Made by a program: the position numbers and the translations under genes. DNA of 64,000 bases from Sinotaia quadrata (Eukaryota; Mollusca; Gastropoda; Architaenioglossa; Viviparidae): positions 72,615,663-72,679,662 of the forward strand of contig CM054179.1 of NCBI GenBank assembly GCA_028829895.1, read 5' to 3'. A model generated the notes under the pieces. The model was not told the DNA's origin and did not search any database. It was given only the letters and a program-made list of their open reading frames with translations. Below are positions 62,758 to 64,000 of this stretch, in pieces (position 1 is the stretch's first letter; every line of letters starts with the position of its first letter).

Positions 62758-63660
62758 GTATTTGCTCATGTATAGATTAAGAAGAAAAAAGCTAAATGCA
62801 GACAGAAGAATTGATGGATGATTTATAAATGGATATATTGATGGATTTATAGATGTATGTATGGACGGATGGATGAATGGATATATAAAGGATACAAATG
62901 GATAAATGAATGGACAGATTGCCAGTTACAAAGTTATTTTGCATAGAATATATGATACGTCACATTAGTCTTTTTTCTTCTTTTCTTGTTCTGTCTTTAA
63001 CTTGTTTAACTGATTTTCGGACTGTTAATATTTTCTTGCTCTACCTTTAACGTGTTTAAATTATCTTCAGACCGTTAATATTTTCTTGTTCTACCTTAAA
63101 CTTGTTTTAAATTATCTTCACACTGTGAATATTTTCTTGCTTTACCTTTAACTTGTTTAAATGATTTTCGGACTGTTAACATTTTCTTTACAACTATTGT
63201 TTTCTTAATTTATTTTTGTTAAGTCATTAATGCATTTCTTGACTTCACTTGCTATTTTGTTTTCTACAATACCAGTATTCTTCTTAAGCAGTCATTAATC
63301 AGTCAGTCAAAGAACAGATAAATTAGTTAACCTTTCTTGGAGGAAATAGATCAGCCAGTTAGCTACTCAAACATTGAATCAATTAATCAATAAATATATT
63401 AGTCAGTTAATCAAACACGTTGGTCATTCAGTCAGTTAGAGTATTAATTACGAAATCACTAAAGAGTCATTCAGTTAACTAGTAAATATTCAAAAAATCA
63501 AGAGGACAAAAATTATATCAGTGAAATAATTACTTTCTTTCAACAATCAGACGAACAAACTATAAGCCCCAGTCAGTCAAATTTTTTTGTTCAATCTCTC
63601 GCATTTTCCGAACACACACAAAACAGTCGATCTCTTCACACTTGTTCAATTCTCTCTCCA
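62758..63660. repeat. intron 7 with degenerate arrays
   Basis: 62810-62910 repeats ggatgatttataaatgga-like text. 62990-63195 has four copies, about 57 bp apart, of attttcttgctctaccttta, acttgtttaaattat and ttcggactgttaata. 63290-63500 has loose agtcagttaatcaa motifs. Confidence 0.85.
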
Positions 63661-63665
63661 CTTCT

Positions 63666-63856
63666 GCACAAAATAGGGAAGATTGCTCCATTTTTGCACA
63701 GGTATGGAAGATTGCTCTATTTTTGCACAGGTAGGAAAGATTGTTCTAATTACACTTGTATGTCTTGTCTCATTTCTTGCACAGGTAGGAAAGATTGTTC
63801 TAATTACACTTGTATGTCTTGTCTCATTTCTTGCACAGGTAGGAAAGATTGTGAAC
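63666..63856. repeat. tandem copies of the exon 8 3' splice site
   Basis: gcacaggtaggaaagattgt occurs with its acceptor AG at 63730, 63784 and 63838, an exact 54-bp period. The last two have the same upstream 40 bases (ttgtctcatttcttgcacag). Two more diverged copies lie to the left (gcacag|gtatggaag with AG at 63701, and an earlier gcacaaaatagggaagattg). Confidence 0.95.
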
Positions 63857-64000
63857 ACACCGCTGATGAAGTTTCTGAGCTACACCTGTTCTTATCTCAC
63901 ATTTTTGGTCGTCATCATTACGTCCAAGCTCTACCTGCGTTTCGCCTTCAACAGTTTTGTGTGTGACGTGCCTGCCGACTACTCGTACGCCATTTTTACC
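63839..64000 (+). CDS. TRPC-type channel, coding exon 8 (S1), cut by window end
   Basis: Residues 381-434, phase 0 start, open to the last base of the window. The acceptor ttcttgcacag|GTA is one of three near-identical sites. VGKIVNTPLMKFLSYTCSYL, then TFLVVIITSKLYLRF, corresponds to the R-S-P-F-M-K-F segment plus transmembrane helix S1 of TRPC channels. The S1-S2 loop starts with NSFVCDVPADYSYAIFT. Helices S2-S6, the pore, the TRP box and the C-terminus lie to the right of the window. The start is chosen at 63839 because only it joins WTK to VGKIVNTPLMKF without extra residues; upstream acceptors add 18 or 36 residues in frame. Confidence 0.9.

Noticed and set aside
63694..63966. ORF with repeated Cys-rich peptide overlapping exon 8
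   Set aside because: Wrong frame relative to the TRPC exon; a product of the 54-bp duplication.

Overview
This window is eukaryotic, AT-rich, intron-containing nuclear DNA from an animal. It holds one gene I can support: the 5' part of a TRPC-type (transient receptor potential, canonical) cation-channel gene on the + strand. Eight coding exons lie between 39958 and 64000 and the gene runs off the right edge. Splice phases agree at every junction and give an open N-terminus of 434 residues: ankyrin repeats, the HDYFCxCxDC zinc motif, the TRP_2 linker region, the FVAHPxCQ pre-S1 segment and the first transmembrane helix. The very high density of simple repeats, together with a decayed retroelement of a kind common in marine invertebrates, suggests a mollusc, perhaps a gastropod. 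That placement is inference.

Layout. 1-39 kb is apparently intergenic. It contains a decayed non-LTR retrotransposon tail (1265-1750), a small TATA-preceded ORF of doubtful status (2881-3030), a TA-flanked terminal-inverted-repeat element (14126-14632), a short insertion with a 12-bp target-site duplication (17921-17997), four copies of an old dispersed repeat family (12.5, 15.9, 27.6 and 38.5 kb), and dozens of tandem arrays. The arrays are GATA, CA, CT, GAT and pyrimidine microsatellites plus minisatellites, many with periods of 35-44 bp. 39.6-64 kb is the TRPC gene. Its introns carry further minisatellites (44 bp, 60 bp, a 1.5-kb 30/26-bp array), a perfect 29-bp hairpin (58138-58204) and a hAT-like short element (60024-60218).

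The most interesting signals are in the channel gene, where several 3' splice sites touch tandem repeats. The exon 8 acceptor is duplicated in 54-bp steps, which would add 18 in-frame hydrophobic residues per step just before helix S1. The exon 3 acceptor is the last unit of a degenerate array. Exon 6 follows a 140-bp GAT array with almost no pyrimidine tract. Intron 6 has a strong acceptor followed by a non-repetitive frame of about 90 codons in the correct phase. No tRNA or rRNA gene, CRISPR array or operon was seen.
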